A stretch of DNA of 64,000 bases from Clostridium tunisiense TJ (lineage in GTDB: Bacteria; Bacillota; Clostridia; Clostridiales; Clostridiaceae): positions 30,979-94,978 of the forward strand of contig NZ_AMQH01000013.1 in assembly GCF_000300195.1 (NCBI RefSeq). The letters run 5' to 3'. Shown one piece after another: positions 54,381 to 62,992 of the stretch. The translations under genes were made by a program, and so were the position numbers. Numbering within the stretch: position 1 is the first letter of the stretch; every line of letters starts with the position of its first letter. The notes beneath the pieces were generated by a model. It saw only the letters and a list, made by a program, of their open reading frames with translations, was not told the DNA's origin and ran no database searches.

Positions 54381-55550
54381 TTAGTCAAACTTAAATCCTT
54401 TAAGCTTATCACTAAATAAGTCACCAAGAGTTACTTCATTACTTTCATTATATTTTTCAAAGTCCTTATTTCCTTCTATAGCATCTTTTATGCTCAAGGA
54501 AATCCTTTTACTATCCTTGTTTATTTCTAATATTTTCACCTTTGCTTTATCGCCTAAGTGTAACTTATCTTCAGGCTTAAGTATATTTTCTTCTGATATT
54601 TCATTTAAATGTACAAGCCCTTCAATGCCAGGTATTAACTCAACAAAAGCCCCAAAATTAACTAATTTCTTAACAGTACCTTCAATGATATTTCCAACCT
54701 TAAGACTTTCATTTACGCTATTCCAAGGATCCTCTACTGTAGCTTTTAATGATAATCCTAATTTTTTATTCTCCTTATCTAAAGATAAAACATAAACTTC
54801 TACTTCTTCACCAATAGAAACCACCTCTTCTGGTTTTAAAACTCTTCTCCAAGATAAATCTCTTAAATGTATTAATCCCTGAAGTCCGCCTAAGTCCACA
54901 AAAGCACCAAAACTCATTAATCTTACTACTTTTCCTCTTCTTAGTTCTCCAATCTTCAAAGAATTCCAAAGCTTTTCTTCCTTTACTTTTCTGTTTTCTT
55001 CTTCGATAATTCTTCTAGATACTACAACCTTCTTTTTTTCCTTATCTAATTCAATTATCTTAACCTCTAGATTTTGTCCAATAAAATCATTTAAATTTTT
55101 CACGAAATTAAGAGATAATTGAGATGCAGGAATAAAAGTTCTAACACCTTTAAAATAACCTATTACTCCACCTTTAACCACTTCACTAACTTTAACATTC
55201 AATATAGATGAGGTTTTATATATTTCTTGTAGTTCATCCCAAATCACAATACTATCTGCAATTTTTTTTGAAAGCAATACATGTCCTTCACCATCATTAT
55301 TCTTTAATACATACACATCTATATCTTCACCTATTATAAATTCTTCATGTATCTTAACATCATTATCAATAGCTATTTCATTTCTTGGAATTAATCCATC
55401 ATACATATAATTTATATTAACTATTATTCCATCATCATGCTTAGATATTATCTTGCCTTTTAGTATATCACCAGTTTTCACTGGCTTAAATGATTTATCA
55501 ATATCATCTATAAAATCATTCATTGACAATTCTTTACTTTCACTGTTCAT
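54381..55550 (-). CDS. S1-domain RNA-binding protein (ribosomal protein S1-like)
   Basis: 389 residues from ATG at 55550 (TTAGGAGTG upstream). Four S1 repeats: about residues 22-90 (GDILKGKIISKHDDGIIV), 108-175 (KVSEVVKGGVIGYFKGV), 195-262 (LRRGKVVRLMSFGAFVDLGG) and 280-350 (IIEGTVKKLVNFGAFVELIP). Repeats 3 and 4 carry the classic GAFVxL form. It is shorter than E. coli S1 (six repeats) but usual for Firmicutes S1-like proteins. It binds mRNA and may aid translation. It is monocistronic; no IspH fusion. Confidence 0.93.
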   Translation of the reverse strand: MNSESKELSMNDFIDDIDKSFKPVKTGDILKGKIISKHDDGIIVNINYMYDGLIPRNEIAIDNDVKIHEEFIIGEDIDVYVLKNNDGEGHVLLSKKIADSIVIWDELQEIYKTSSILNVKVSEVVKGGVIGYFKGVRTFIPASQLSLNFVKNLNDFIGQNLEVKIIELDKEKKKVVVSRRIIEEENRKVKEEKLWNSLKIGELRRGKVVRLMSFGAFVDLGGLQGLIHLRDLSWRRVLKPEEVVSIGEEVEVYVLSLDKENKKLGLSLKATVEDPWNSVNESLKVGNIIEGTVKKLVNFGAFVELIPGIEGLVHLNEISEENILKPEDKLHLGDKAKVKILEINKDSKRISLSIKDAIEGNKDFEKYNESNEVTLGDLFSDKLKGFKFD

Positions 55551-55787
55551 AATAACACTCCTAACATTTTGCATAATTTTACTATATAAATATTATATAG
55601 TAAGTATTAGATATTTTCTATAATATATTCCTACAAACCATAATTTAAGCCATTTATAAGAATTTAAATAATTTTTATGTAGAATTAAAATGAAGCAAAT
55701 AGAAAATAATTTTTGACGTTCTTTTGACGTCAAATGCCCTTGACTATCCAGAGCATTTTAATTGCCTAGTGAATTGTTGGCATAAAC

Positions 55788-55832
55788 AAGATAAGGCAGC
55801 TCCCTCATAGAGGGACTGCCTTATCTTATTTT
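55788..55832. terminator. Strong orphan terminator hairpin
   Basis: Arms AAGATAAGGCAG and CTGCCTTATCTT with an inner CTCCCTC/GAGGGA stem and T-runs, but no intact gene ends at it on either strand. On the minus strand it overlaps the end of a broken small reading frame (55826-55977). Confidence 0.85.
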
Positions 55833-55977
55833 TCTTTAACTTCATCACTAGGTGCTTTAAAAGTAATTGCTTCTAATTTTCTTATAATAATATATCCACA
55901 TCTTTTCTTTGTACTGAAAAGGTTTTCATATTTGTAAAATAATTTCCTGTAAATATAGAATAATTTTCACTATACAT
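55826..55977 (-). pseudogene. Possible frameshifted small ORF upstream of a terminator
   Basis: On the minus strand an ATG at 55977 opens a 31-codon frame (MYSENYSIFTGNYFTNMKTF...) that stops at 55882. A different frame continues to TAA at 55826-55828, ending RKLEAITFKAPSDEVKEK, whose stop lies inside a strong terminator. Joined, the two would give about 53 residues. There is no convincing ribosome site. It may be a decayed small gene, or chance. Confidence 0.3.
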
Positions 55978-56113
55978 ATATAATTGTGTAAGTAGTGCAA
56001 TAACACAATTCTTTTTTAACAATAATTTCTTAAGCAATCGTTGTATACATATTAATTAAACTTTTATAGCCTAGTCTACAGTTCAAAATTTGTTTTAAAT
56101 GGGGGATTTTATT

Positions 56114-57598
56114 ATGTATTCATATAAAAGTAATCTACAACTACTACTTGAGAGAGAACGAACAACTAAAATTATATGTTCAGAATTGAATAACTTTGTT
56201 AATTTAGAAGATACATTAAAATTAATTATTAAAAGTATTGCCACTTTAACAAATTGCAAAAATGTTGGTATAAGGCTAAATGATAATGGCCAATACCCTT
56301 TTTTTGTTTATGAAGGGTTTTCTGACGAGTTTATCCAATCTGAAAATGATTTATTTAAAAAAGATGATACAGGTAACAAAATATATTGTAAAAATAAAAA
56401 TGGTTACATTTTAGAATGTGTTTGTGGAAATATTCTTGAAGGAAATTTTGATGCTAATTGCGACTTTTTTACATCTAAAGGAAGTTTTTGGACTAGTAAT
56501 TCTTTACTTGTAGCTAAAAACTCTAAGTTAAAAGAAATCGTACCTAACCGTAGAGGCACATGTTCAAAGCATAAGTTTAAATCTATAGCTATCATTCCAA
56601 TTAAAGCTAGAGGTAAAATAGTTGGTCTTATACATTTAAGCGATTTGAAAGAAGGTATGTTTTCTATTGATTTAATTGAATATATAGAAACCATAGGAGA
56701 GCATATAGGTTTAGCCATTCAAAATAATTTATTGTATTTGCAATTGCAACAACAACTAGATGAACAGAAAAAGTTAACAGAAAGGCTAGAACATTTAAAT
56801 GCTTGTAAAACAGATTTCTTTTCATCACTATCTCATGAGCTTAGAACTCCATTAAATATTATGTTAGGGGCAATTCAATTAATAAAACTAAACTATGATT
56901 TTGAGCATTCAGCTGAAAATAGTGATAAAATCAGTAGTTATTTTACTACTATTCAACAAAATTGTTATAGATTATTGAGATTAATAGGTAATATAATTGA
57001 TATTTCAAAATCTGAATCTAATTTTATCGAGTCTACTTTTGAAAAACATAATATAGTGAGTGTTGTTGAGGATATAACACTTTCGGTGGTACCTTATGCA
57101 GAATATAAAAATTTAAATATTATATTTGACACAGATATAGAAGAGAAATATGTATATTGTGATCCTGATAAAATTGAAAGAATTATTTTAAATCTTATTT
57201 CCAATTCACTTAAATTTACTCAGCCAAATGGAACTATATACGTAACAATTACTGAAAGTTCATCAGAAAAAATTTTGATCAAAGTAAAAGATACAGGTAT
57301 AGGAATACCCAAGGAAATGATTAGTAAAGTTTTTGAAAGATACAAACAACTTGGAAGTAAAAATCATCAAAGTCAAGGCAGTGGTATTGGGCTATCACTT
57401 GTAAAGTCAATAGTAACTACTCATAATGGCTCCATATGGGTAGAAAGTGAAGTTGGCAAAGGCACAGAATTTTTTATAGAACTTCCTTGTGATGATAGTA
57501 TTAATTATACTTCACCTGAAAGGTCAAATGCTAATAGTCTAAATCAAGATTATGTTGAAAAGCTAAAAGTTGAGTTTTCTGACATTTACTCATTCTAA
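56114..57598 (+). CDS. Soluble GAF-domain sensor histidine kinase
   Basis: 494 residues from ATG at 56114, with the GGGGG ribosome site upstream. No membrane segment. The N-terminal GAF-like domain (about residues 15-215) carries a cysteine pattern ECVCGNILEG followed by NCDFFTSKGSFW and GTCSKHKF, which may bind a metal, heme or Fe-S cofactor. Then a coiled coil, the HisKA box SHELRTPLN with the phospho-His near 240, N box NLISNSLKF, G1 DTGIGIPKE and G2 GSGIGLSLVKSI. It is an orphan: no response regulator lies beside it. The signal is unknown, possibly redox. Confidence 0.93.
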   Translation: MYSYKSNLQLLLERERTTKIICSELNNFVNLEDTLKLIIKSIATLTNCKNVGIRLNDNGQYPFFVYEGFSDEFIQSENDLFKKDDTGNKIYCKNKNGYILECVCGNILEGNFDANCDFFTSKGSFWTSNSLLVAKNSKLKEIVPNRRGTCSKHKFKSIAIIPIKARGKIVGLIHLSDLKEGMFSIDLIEYIETIGEHIGLAIQNNLLYLQLQQQLDEQKKLTERLEHLNACKTDFFSSLSHELRTPLNIMLGAIQLIKLNYDFEHSAENSDKISSYFTTIQQNCYRLLRLIGNIIDISKSESNFIESTFEKHNIVSVVEDITLSVVPYAEYKNLNIIFDTDIEEKYVYCDPDKIERIILNLISNSLKFTQPNGTIYVTITESSSEKILIKVKDTGIGIPKEMISKVFERYKQLGSKNHQSQGSGIGLSLVKSIVTTHNGSIWVESEVGKGTEFFIELPCDDSINYTSPERSNANSLNQDYVEKLKVEFSDIYSF

Positions 57599-57953
57599 CT
57601 TATTATTGCACTACAATACAACCTTAGATTTAGTTCGTAATGTACTTTTGATAAACAACATATCAAACTTGTAATTAAACTAGATATACAACGACTTTAG
57701 CAGACAAGTTGCTATGCTTATCTTTACTTACCGCATACATTATTTGTGTGCGGTAACACATTGTTCTAAAAGTACTTCGCCCATGCTATTAACTTAATTA
57801 ATTATTGCAATCTTTTTTTATTTTATAGTCTATTTGTAAATACATTTAATTTCTAATTCACTACAATTTAGATATATAATTTTTTTCAAACTATTTCCAA
57901 CTTTATTATATATTATGAACCTTAAATTTATGCAATTATCTATTTAAAAGTAA
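57599..57953. other. Intergenic region with one unexplained hairpin
   Basis: 355 bases, AT-rich. It contains a 12-base-pair hairpin TTACCGCATACA / TGTGTGCGGTAA (57728-57739 and 57745-57756, one G-U pair) without a T-tail, so it is not a normal terminator of the kinase gene. No gene, riboswitch or promoter was identified. Confidence 0.5.
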
Positions 57954-57980
57954 AGACCTTTAGGTTAGCCCTAAAGGTCT
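57954..57980 (-). terminator. Terminator of the HesB-like selenoprotein gene
   Basis: Perfect 11-base-pair stem AGACCTTTAGG / CCTAAAGGTCT with a 5-base loop and T-rich minus-strand tail, 10 bases beyond the stop codon. Confidence 0.88.
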
Positions 57981-57990
57981 CAAATATTGT

Positions 57991-58317
57991 TTAGCCACAA
58001 CTACTACAAGTTGAACAGCCGCCTTCTGCTTTTTTCTCTGGTTCTATAGAGAAGCCACCTCTACCATTTTCTTCTCCTGAAAGAATTTCAAGAGTTCCGA
58101 ATTGCTCTGTAACTTTCTTATCAACTAAAAAAGTTAGGCCATCAATTACTTCTGTATTATCTTCTGCTTTTTGTTCATCCAGAACAAGATTAAATGCTGG
58201 ACCGCCTCAGCCCATACCTGCGAAATGTAATCTTATAACATCTGCAGTTACTTCATTATCAACTAAAAACTGTTTAAATAGTTTAGCTGCATTTTCACTT
58301 ATTTTAACAACTGACAT
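57991..58317 (-). CDS. HesB-like selenoprotein (in-frame TGA = Sec37)
   Basis: 108 residues if the TGA at 58207-58209 is read as selenocysteine. ATG at 58317 has AGAGAGG upstream; TAA at 57991-57993 is followed by a terminator. The protein begins MSVVKISENAAKLFKQFLVD; the TGA falls in GMG-Sec-GGPAF, where HesB/IscA proteins have GMGCGGPAF. Homology continues after it (NLVLDEQK, FSIEPEKK), and the tail GGCSTCSSCG adds three Cys. The family is known to include selenoproteins (HesB-related seleno family, TIGR01911). A- and U-type scaffolds of this fold bind or deliver Fe-S clusters or iron. A hairpin at 58178-58201 can serve as bSECIS. Without recoding the gene would end at 36 residues. Confidence 0.93.
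58178..58201 (-). promoter_or_regulatory. Candidate bacterial SECIS hairpin of the HesB-like gene
   Basis: Starts 5 bases after the TGA: TCCAG / CTGGA stem (58197-58201 and 58178-58182), extendable by a G-U pair, around a 14-base loop. The position fits a bSECIS; the loop is large, so the exact fold is uncertain. Confidence 0.55.
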
Positions 58318-58516
58318 AAATAGTACCTCTCTTTACTGTTAATTTGTATTATCTTTACAACACTCATTAGTATGTGAATAAAAACAATCTTTATTATCTT
58401 TTCTAAAGTTAAATAAAGGAATAATACAATAATATAATATCACACCCTATGGGAGTGTCAATAGATAGTTAATTATCTATTAAAATTTATAATATATACA
58501 TTAGAATAACCAAAAA

Positions 58517-59173
58517 TTACCTTCCATATCCTTCCACAATATCTATCAATGCTTTCATTCCCTTATCAGTAAGATTGAATTTCCTAATTTCTTTACTTAA
58601 CATTTCAATGGTTCCATTCCCTTTACAATATGAATTTACCTTCATGGCTGCAGTAGAATTAATAAAGTCCTTAATATCAGGATATATTTCAATAAAATCT
58701 CTTCTAATTGTTTCTACCTTTTGTAAAAAGAACTTTTGATGATAGTTTTCTGCTAAATAGAATCTACTAATAGGTCTTATTTCCGTATTAACTGCTCTCC
58801 CTAATTCCATTTCAAACTCTTTTTTACTCACTTCAGCTATTATTCTTTCCTCATGATTTCTATAAAATATTATTGATTTATATTGAGTTTTACCACTTTT
58901 GCTTTCAGCAGTATGACTATACCAAAACGTTCTAATTATATCCTCATAGGTTATTCTTTTTTCATCATAGTCAAATTCAAAGGTTTCTGTATAGTCCTTA
59001 ATATTCCTATAAGTAGGGTTATCTTCTATACCTCCACAGTAACCAACCCTGGTTCTATATATCCCATCCACAATGCCAAACTTGGCCTCAGGTGTCCAAA
59101 ATCATCCTACTGCTAAAGTAGCTGTTTTTAAATTTTCAGGTATCTTTTTATCAATTTCAGGCTTGTAACTCAC
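58517..59173 (-). CDS. msrA: Methionine-S-sulfoxide reductase MsrA, selenoprotein (Sec24)
   Basis: 218 residues if TGA at 59102-59104 is selenocysteine. GTG at 59173 follows AAAAGGAGG at good spacing. The start reads MSYKPEIDKKIPENLKTATL, then AVG-Sec-FWTPEAKFG; other MsrA proteins have GCFW with the catalytic Cys. Downstream are GVYRTRVGYCGG-type sequence (GIYRTRVGYCGG), YHQKFFLQK and a C-terminal extension of about 50 residues. MsrA repairs oxidised methionine; Sec makes the enzyme more reactive. The stop codon would remove the catalytic residue, so a gene caller would start wrongly at GTG 59071. A hairpin 15 bases after the TGA acts as a candidate SECIS. The gene lies 199 bases upstream of the HesB-like selenoprotein gene on the same strand. 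Confidence 0.95.
59075..59086 (-). promoter_or_regulatory. Candidate bacterial SECIS hairpin of msrA
   Basis: GCCAA GT TTGGC begins 15 bases after the TGA on the minus strand; a short, tight stem with a small apical loop containing G, in the distance range usual for bSECIS elements. Confidence 0.7.
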
Positions 59174-59617
59174 TACTATTCCTCCTTTTAACATAGCTAA
59201 CTAAAGCTTCAACAATAATTCATATTAAAAATAACTTTAGTGTCACTAACTTTAATTAATAGCTTAGAACTTATATGTTTTATCTATAAACAAGTTATTA
59301 TATATTATAAACTAATTACTAAAATTCTTTCTACTTTTAAAAACTTTTAATTTCACCTTGAACTAAACCATTAATCTGTAAGTTTAAATTATTAATACAC
59401 TAAGTAAAACGTCGTTTTTACAATAATATTTTGTCTAAATGCTATTCTCATTAAATAGATTTAGCACATAATGACTATTTAGATACCTATTTTTTTCTTA
59501 TTAACTACAATGTCATAAGGCTTAACACAAAATTATAATAAGTAAGCCACTAACTAAATACAAAGTGCATCCTAGTAAAGGAGGGCTTTATAATAGTTAG
59601 TAGCTTATTATTTAACA
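59174..59617. other. Intergenic region with terminal hairpin
   Basis: 444 AT-rich bases with no gene. At 59537-59609 the ends AAT-AAG..GC.ACTAACTA and TAGTTAGT.GCTTATT pair into a long imperfect stem enclosing a smaller CATCC/GGAGG-type stem. It lies just after the last glycosyltransferase stop codon on the minus strand and may end that transcript. Confidence 0.5.
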
Positions 59618-60697
59618 TTATAAATTGCTGCTAATACCTAAACTTTTAAAGAACTCAAAATTATCTAATATGCTTTTATTAAAAGGATTAAATTTATATG
59701 CTAGTTCATTGTGCTTAAAGGATTTTTCTATCTGGTTAACCTTGTAATAACATACGCAAAGCTGAAGATGTGGTAACCACGTCCAATATTCATCATAGAT
59801 AAATCCATAATCGCTTTTTGGCTTTTCAATGTGCGTTATAACTTCATACCAACTTATAGCCTGTAAATATCTTTCCTCTTCTTGATAGCTTAAGGCCATT
59901 CTATAAAGAACTTCTGCCCTTGGAGTATCAAATTCAAAGGTTTTGTAACAAACTTCTCTTGATTTACCATATAACTTTCTATATAAATAAATATCTGCAA
60001 TACATATTAGTGCTTGAATTTTTTCTTCGTACCATCCATCCATATTTATAACTTTATTTAGTACATCAACAGCATCATCATATAAATTATTATAATAGAG
60101 TTCTTTTCCATAATAATAGGTGTCTCTAGAATTTAGTATATATCCCTCCTTTATTTTATTCCGGAAGATATTTATATTTCTGTCACTACTACTATGAGTT
60201 CTCATATGGGATACACTTATATCACTTTCAAATATCTTTCCTTCAACAGCGATATACTCATGTATAAATCCGATCCATCTAAAACTTTTTTCTCTTTTCA
60301 CAATTCTATTTCTTCTAAAAGTTAACGTTGGTTTTCCAACTTCATTAAAGGCATAATTATATATCATGGAAACTGCATCGCAAGAAAAATCCAAGTTTTC
60401 TTTTAACAGTTTAAGTTTCATTCTATCTTCCTCTTTCAAAATATCATCTGCATCTAACCAGAAAATATAATCGGAAGTTGCCTTACTAAAAGAGTAGTTT
60501 CTTGCGGCTGAAAAATCATCTATCCATTTGAAATTATAGATCTTATCAGTGAATTCTTTTGCTATATTTATAGTTCCATCTATAGACCCAGTATCTACTA
60601 TAATTATTTCATTTACAATGTCGTAAACTGACTGAAGACAGTTTTTTAAAACTTTTTCTTCATTTTTAACAATTAGACATAAGCTAAGGGTAATCAT
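59618..60697 (-). CDS. SunS-like GT2 glycosyltransferase with TPR region (copy 3)
   Basis: 359 residues. The N-terminal GT2 domain has SLCLIVKNEEKVLKNCL, IIVDTGSIDGT, the NDFSAARN-type stretch DDFSAARNYSFS and the metal motif FWLDADD (DxD). The C-terminal half (about residues 190-350) is a run of TPR-like helices (ELYYNNLYDDAVDVLNKV, AISWYEV). It is related to SunS-type protein glycosyltransferases and is a paralogue of the two genes upstream. It starts 3 bases after the stop of the preceding gene, so it is translationally coupled to it. Donor and acceptor are unknown. Confidence 0.9.
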   Translation of the reverse strand: MITLSLCLIVKNEEKVLKNCLQSVYDIVNEIIIVDTGSIDGTINIAKEFTDKIYNFKWIDDFSAARNYSFSKATSDYIFWLDADDILKEEDRMKLKLLKENLDFSCDAVSMIYNYAFNEVGKPTLTFRRNRIVKREKSFRWIGFIHEYIAVEGKIFESDISVSHMRTHSSSDRNINIFRNKIKEGYILNSRDTYYYGKELYYNNLYDDAVDVLNKVINMDGWYEEKIQALICIADIYLYRKLYGKSREVCYKTFEFDTPRAEVLYRMALSYQEEERYLQAISWYEVITHIEKPKSDYGFIYDEYWTWLPHLQLCVCYYKVNQIEKSFKHNELAYKFNPFNKSILDNFEFFKSLGISSNL

Positions 60698-60700
60698 ATG

Positions 60701-61783
60701 CTAACACTTCCTATTTTTTAATTGCTCTCTAAAAAATTCTCTATTATAAAGTATTGATGGATCTTTCGGTAAATATTTTGCTGCCAATTCATTATGCGAA
60801 TACGCACTTTCAATATCTCCAAGTTGATAATAGCACATTACTAGTTGCTGATGTGGTAGATAGTTTATCCAATTAGTCTGCTGTAAATTTGTGTTACTTA
60901 TAGATGTATACCTATCCAAAACCATGTTATACCAAAATATAGCTTCACTTATTTTTTTATTACATTGAAAATAATACCCTATTTTATAAAGAGTATCTTC
61001 TTTTGGTGTTTCATATAAAAACATTCTAAAACAACAATCTAAAGCCTTCTCATAATTATTTTTATTTTCATAGCATTCACTTAACATCCTTAGTCCATTT
61101 GCCCTCTCAAAGTTGTTTTCATAATCTTGCCTTAAAAAATCCTCCAACACCCTTATAGCCTCATCATAATATCTTCCTAAATATAGTTCTGCACCGTAAA
61201 AATAAATTTCCCTTGGATTTAAAAAATACTTATCCTTTAGTTTTTTTTGAAAGTTTTCTAAGTTACGTTTATTTTCATGATGATTCTTCCTATGGGTAAT
61301 ATGAATATCTACAAATTCTTGATTCCCCCACAAGTTAAGCCTTTCATGCATGAAACAATCCCAGTAGAACCCTTTAAAATTTTTTATCAATCTCTCCCTT
61401 ATGGTTGATAAAATACATGTTCCTTCCTGATTAAATGCAATATCATAAATCATGCTTACATAATCAGTATTTTCATCTAATTTGTTTTTCAATTCTTTAA
61501 GCTTATTCCTATCTATTTCTAGGAAAACATCATCTGCATCTAACCATAAAATATATTCTTTAGTTGCCAAGCTAAAAGAATAGTTTCTTGCTGCTGAAAA
61601 ATCATTAATCCATTGAAAATCATATATCTTATCTGTATATTTTCTAACTACTTCTTTTGTTTTATCAGTTGATCCAGTATCAACTATTATTATTTCCTCT
61701 ACAAGGTCACACACTGAATTTAAACAGTTATTTATATTCATTTCCTCATCTTTTACAATCATACAAAGACTTATAGTAATCAT
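60701..61783 (-). CDS. SunS-like GT2 glycosyltransferase with TPR region (copy 2)
   Basis: 360 residues with the same layout: SLCMIVKDEEMNINNCL, IIVDTGSTDKTKEVV, NDFSAARNYSFSLATKEYI, LWLDADD, then TPR-like helices (GAELYLGRYYDEAIRVLEDF). It shares long stretches with copy 1, including the middle KNFKGFYWDCFMHERLN. Ribosome site AAGGAGA. It is the second of three tandem copies, which presumably arose by duplication. Confidence 0.9.
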   Translation of the reverse strand: MITISLCMIVKDEEMNINNCLNSVCDLVEEIIIVDTGSTDKTKEVVRKYTDKIYDFQWINDFSAARNYSFSLATKEYILWLDADDVFLEIDRNKLKELKNKLDENTDYVSMIYDIAFNQEGTCILSTIRERLIKNFKGFYWDCFMHERLNLWGNQEFVDIHITHRKNHHENKRNLENFQKKLKDKYFLNPREIYFYGAELYLGRYYDEAIRVLEDFLRQDYENNFERANGLRMLSECYENKNNYEKALDCCFRMFLYETPKEDTLYKIGYYFQCNKKISEAIFWYNMVLDRYTSISNTNLQQTNWINYLPHQQLVMCYYQLGDIESAYSHNELAAKYLPKDPSILYNREFFREQLKNRKC

Positions 61784-61881
61784 CTTAATCTCCTTGCAAA
61801 TTCATGTTTCAATAACTAAGAACTAGAAACATTTTAAATATACTAACTTATAAAACTATATCAAACCTCATGTTTTATAGG

Positions 61882-62967
61882 TTAACTTTTCAAATTATAA
61901 CCTAAGGAATTAAATAATTTTCTATTCTGAATTACATAGGGGTTATTTGGAATGAATCTAGCAGCTAACTCATTGTGTTTATTAGAACTCTCAATATCAC
62001 CTATTTCATAGTAGCAACAGCATAATTGTTGATGGGGTAGATAATCTATCCAACCATCATCAACAACCATTAAGTTTCCATCGGTAGATGATTTTAAGCT
62101 TAACGTTGTTTTAAACCAAAAGATAGCTTCATTATATCTTTTTAAATGCTGAAAGTAAGATGCAAGCTTATAACATATCTCTGCTCTAGGAATTTCATAT
62201 TTAAAACTTTTAATACAACTGTCAATAGCTTTATTATATTCACCTTTAACACTATAACAATCTGCTAATCTAGTTAAGGCATTAACCTTATCATAATTAT
62301 CATCATAATCTCTTGTAAGAAAATCCTCTAAAACTCTTATTGCATCATCATAATACCCACCAGCATATAACTCTCCGCCATAGTAGTAAGTTTCACGAGG
62401 ATTTAAATAGTAATTTTCTAACATTTTCTTTCTGAAATTTTCAATGTTTCTTTCATTATTGTCATGTTTTCTTGTATGAGTAATATGAATATTATAGTCT
62501 TTCCAATTCCCCCAAACATTCAATCTCTCATGCATAAAACAATCCCAATAAAACCCTTTAAAATTCTTAACTAACCTATTTCTTCTAAAGGAATAGGTAC
62601 ATTTACCGGTATCATCAAAGGAATAATCATACATCATCCCCACAAAGTCTACAGATTTATCTAAACTATCTTTTAATTCTAAAAGTTTTAACCTGTCTTC
62701 CTCTGATAAAATATCATCTGAATCTAGCCATAAAATATATTCTTTAGTTGCCAAACTGAATGAGTAATTCCTTGCAGCTGAAAAATCATTTATCCACTGA
62801 AAATTATAAACTTTATCTGAATACTTTTTTACTATTTCAATAGTGCTATCTGTAGAACCTGTATCCACAATGATTAACTCATCAACAATATCACAAACTG
62901 ATTTTAGACAGTTATCAATACATTTCTCTTCATTTTTAGTTATCATACACAAGCTAATTGAAATCAT
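61882..62967 (-). CDS. SunS-like GT2 glycosyltransferase with TPR region (copy 1)
   Basis: 361 residues: SLCMITKNEEKCIDNCL, IIVDTGSTDSTIEIV, NDFSAARNYSFSLATKEYI, LWLDSDD (the DxD motif is DSD here), NVWGNW, then TPR-like repeats (GGELYAGGYYDDAIRVLEDF, AIFWFKTTL). It lies downstream of the collagen-like gene on the same strand and is followed by copies 2 and 3. Such enzymes beside collagen-like spore proteins are thought to glycosylate them. Cytosolic, no membrane segment. Confidence 0.9.
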   Translation of the reverse strand: MISISLCMITKNEEKCIDNCLKSVCDIVDELIIVDTGSTDSTIEIVKKYSDKVYNFQWINDFSAARNYSFSLATKEYILWLDSDDILSEEDRLKLLELKDSLDKSVDFVGMMYDYSFDDTGKCTYSFRRNRLVKNFKGFYWDCFMHERLNVWGNWKDYNIHITHTRKHDNNERNIENFRKKMLENYYLNPRETYYYGGELYAGGYYDDAIRVLEDFLTRDYDDNYDKVNALTRLADCYSVKGEYNKAIDSCIKSFKYEIPRAEICYKLASYFQHLKRYNEAIFWFKTTLSLKSSTDGNLMVVDDGWIDYLPHQQLCCCYYEIGDIESSNKHNELAARFIPNNPYVIQNRKLFNSLGYNLKS

Positions 62968-62992
62968 ACAATATCACCTCATAGTGCAATTA

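Noticed and set aside
57991..59173. The two in-frame TGA codons as frameshifts or pseudogenes
   Set aside because: Both fall exactly on the family's conserved Cys, the frames are otherwise intact over their whole length, both have ribosome sites, and hairpins lie just downstream. Two independent nonsense mutations at these two positions would be a remarkable coincidence.
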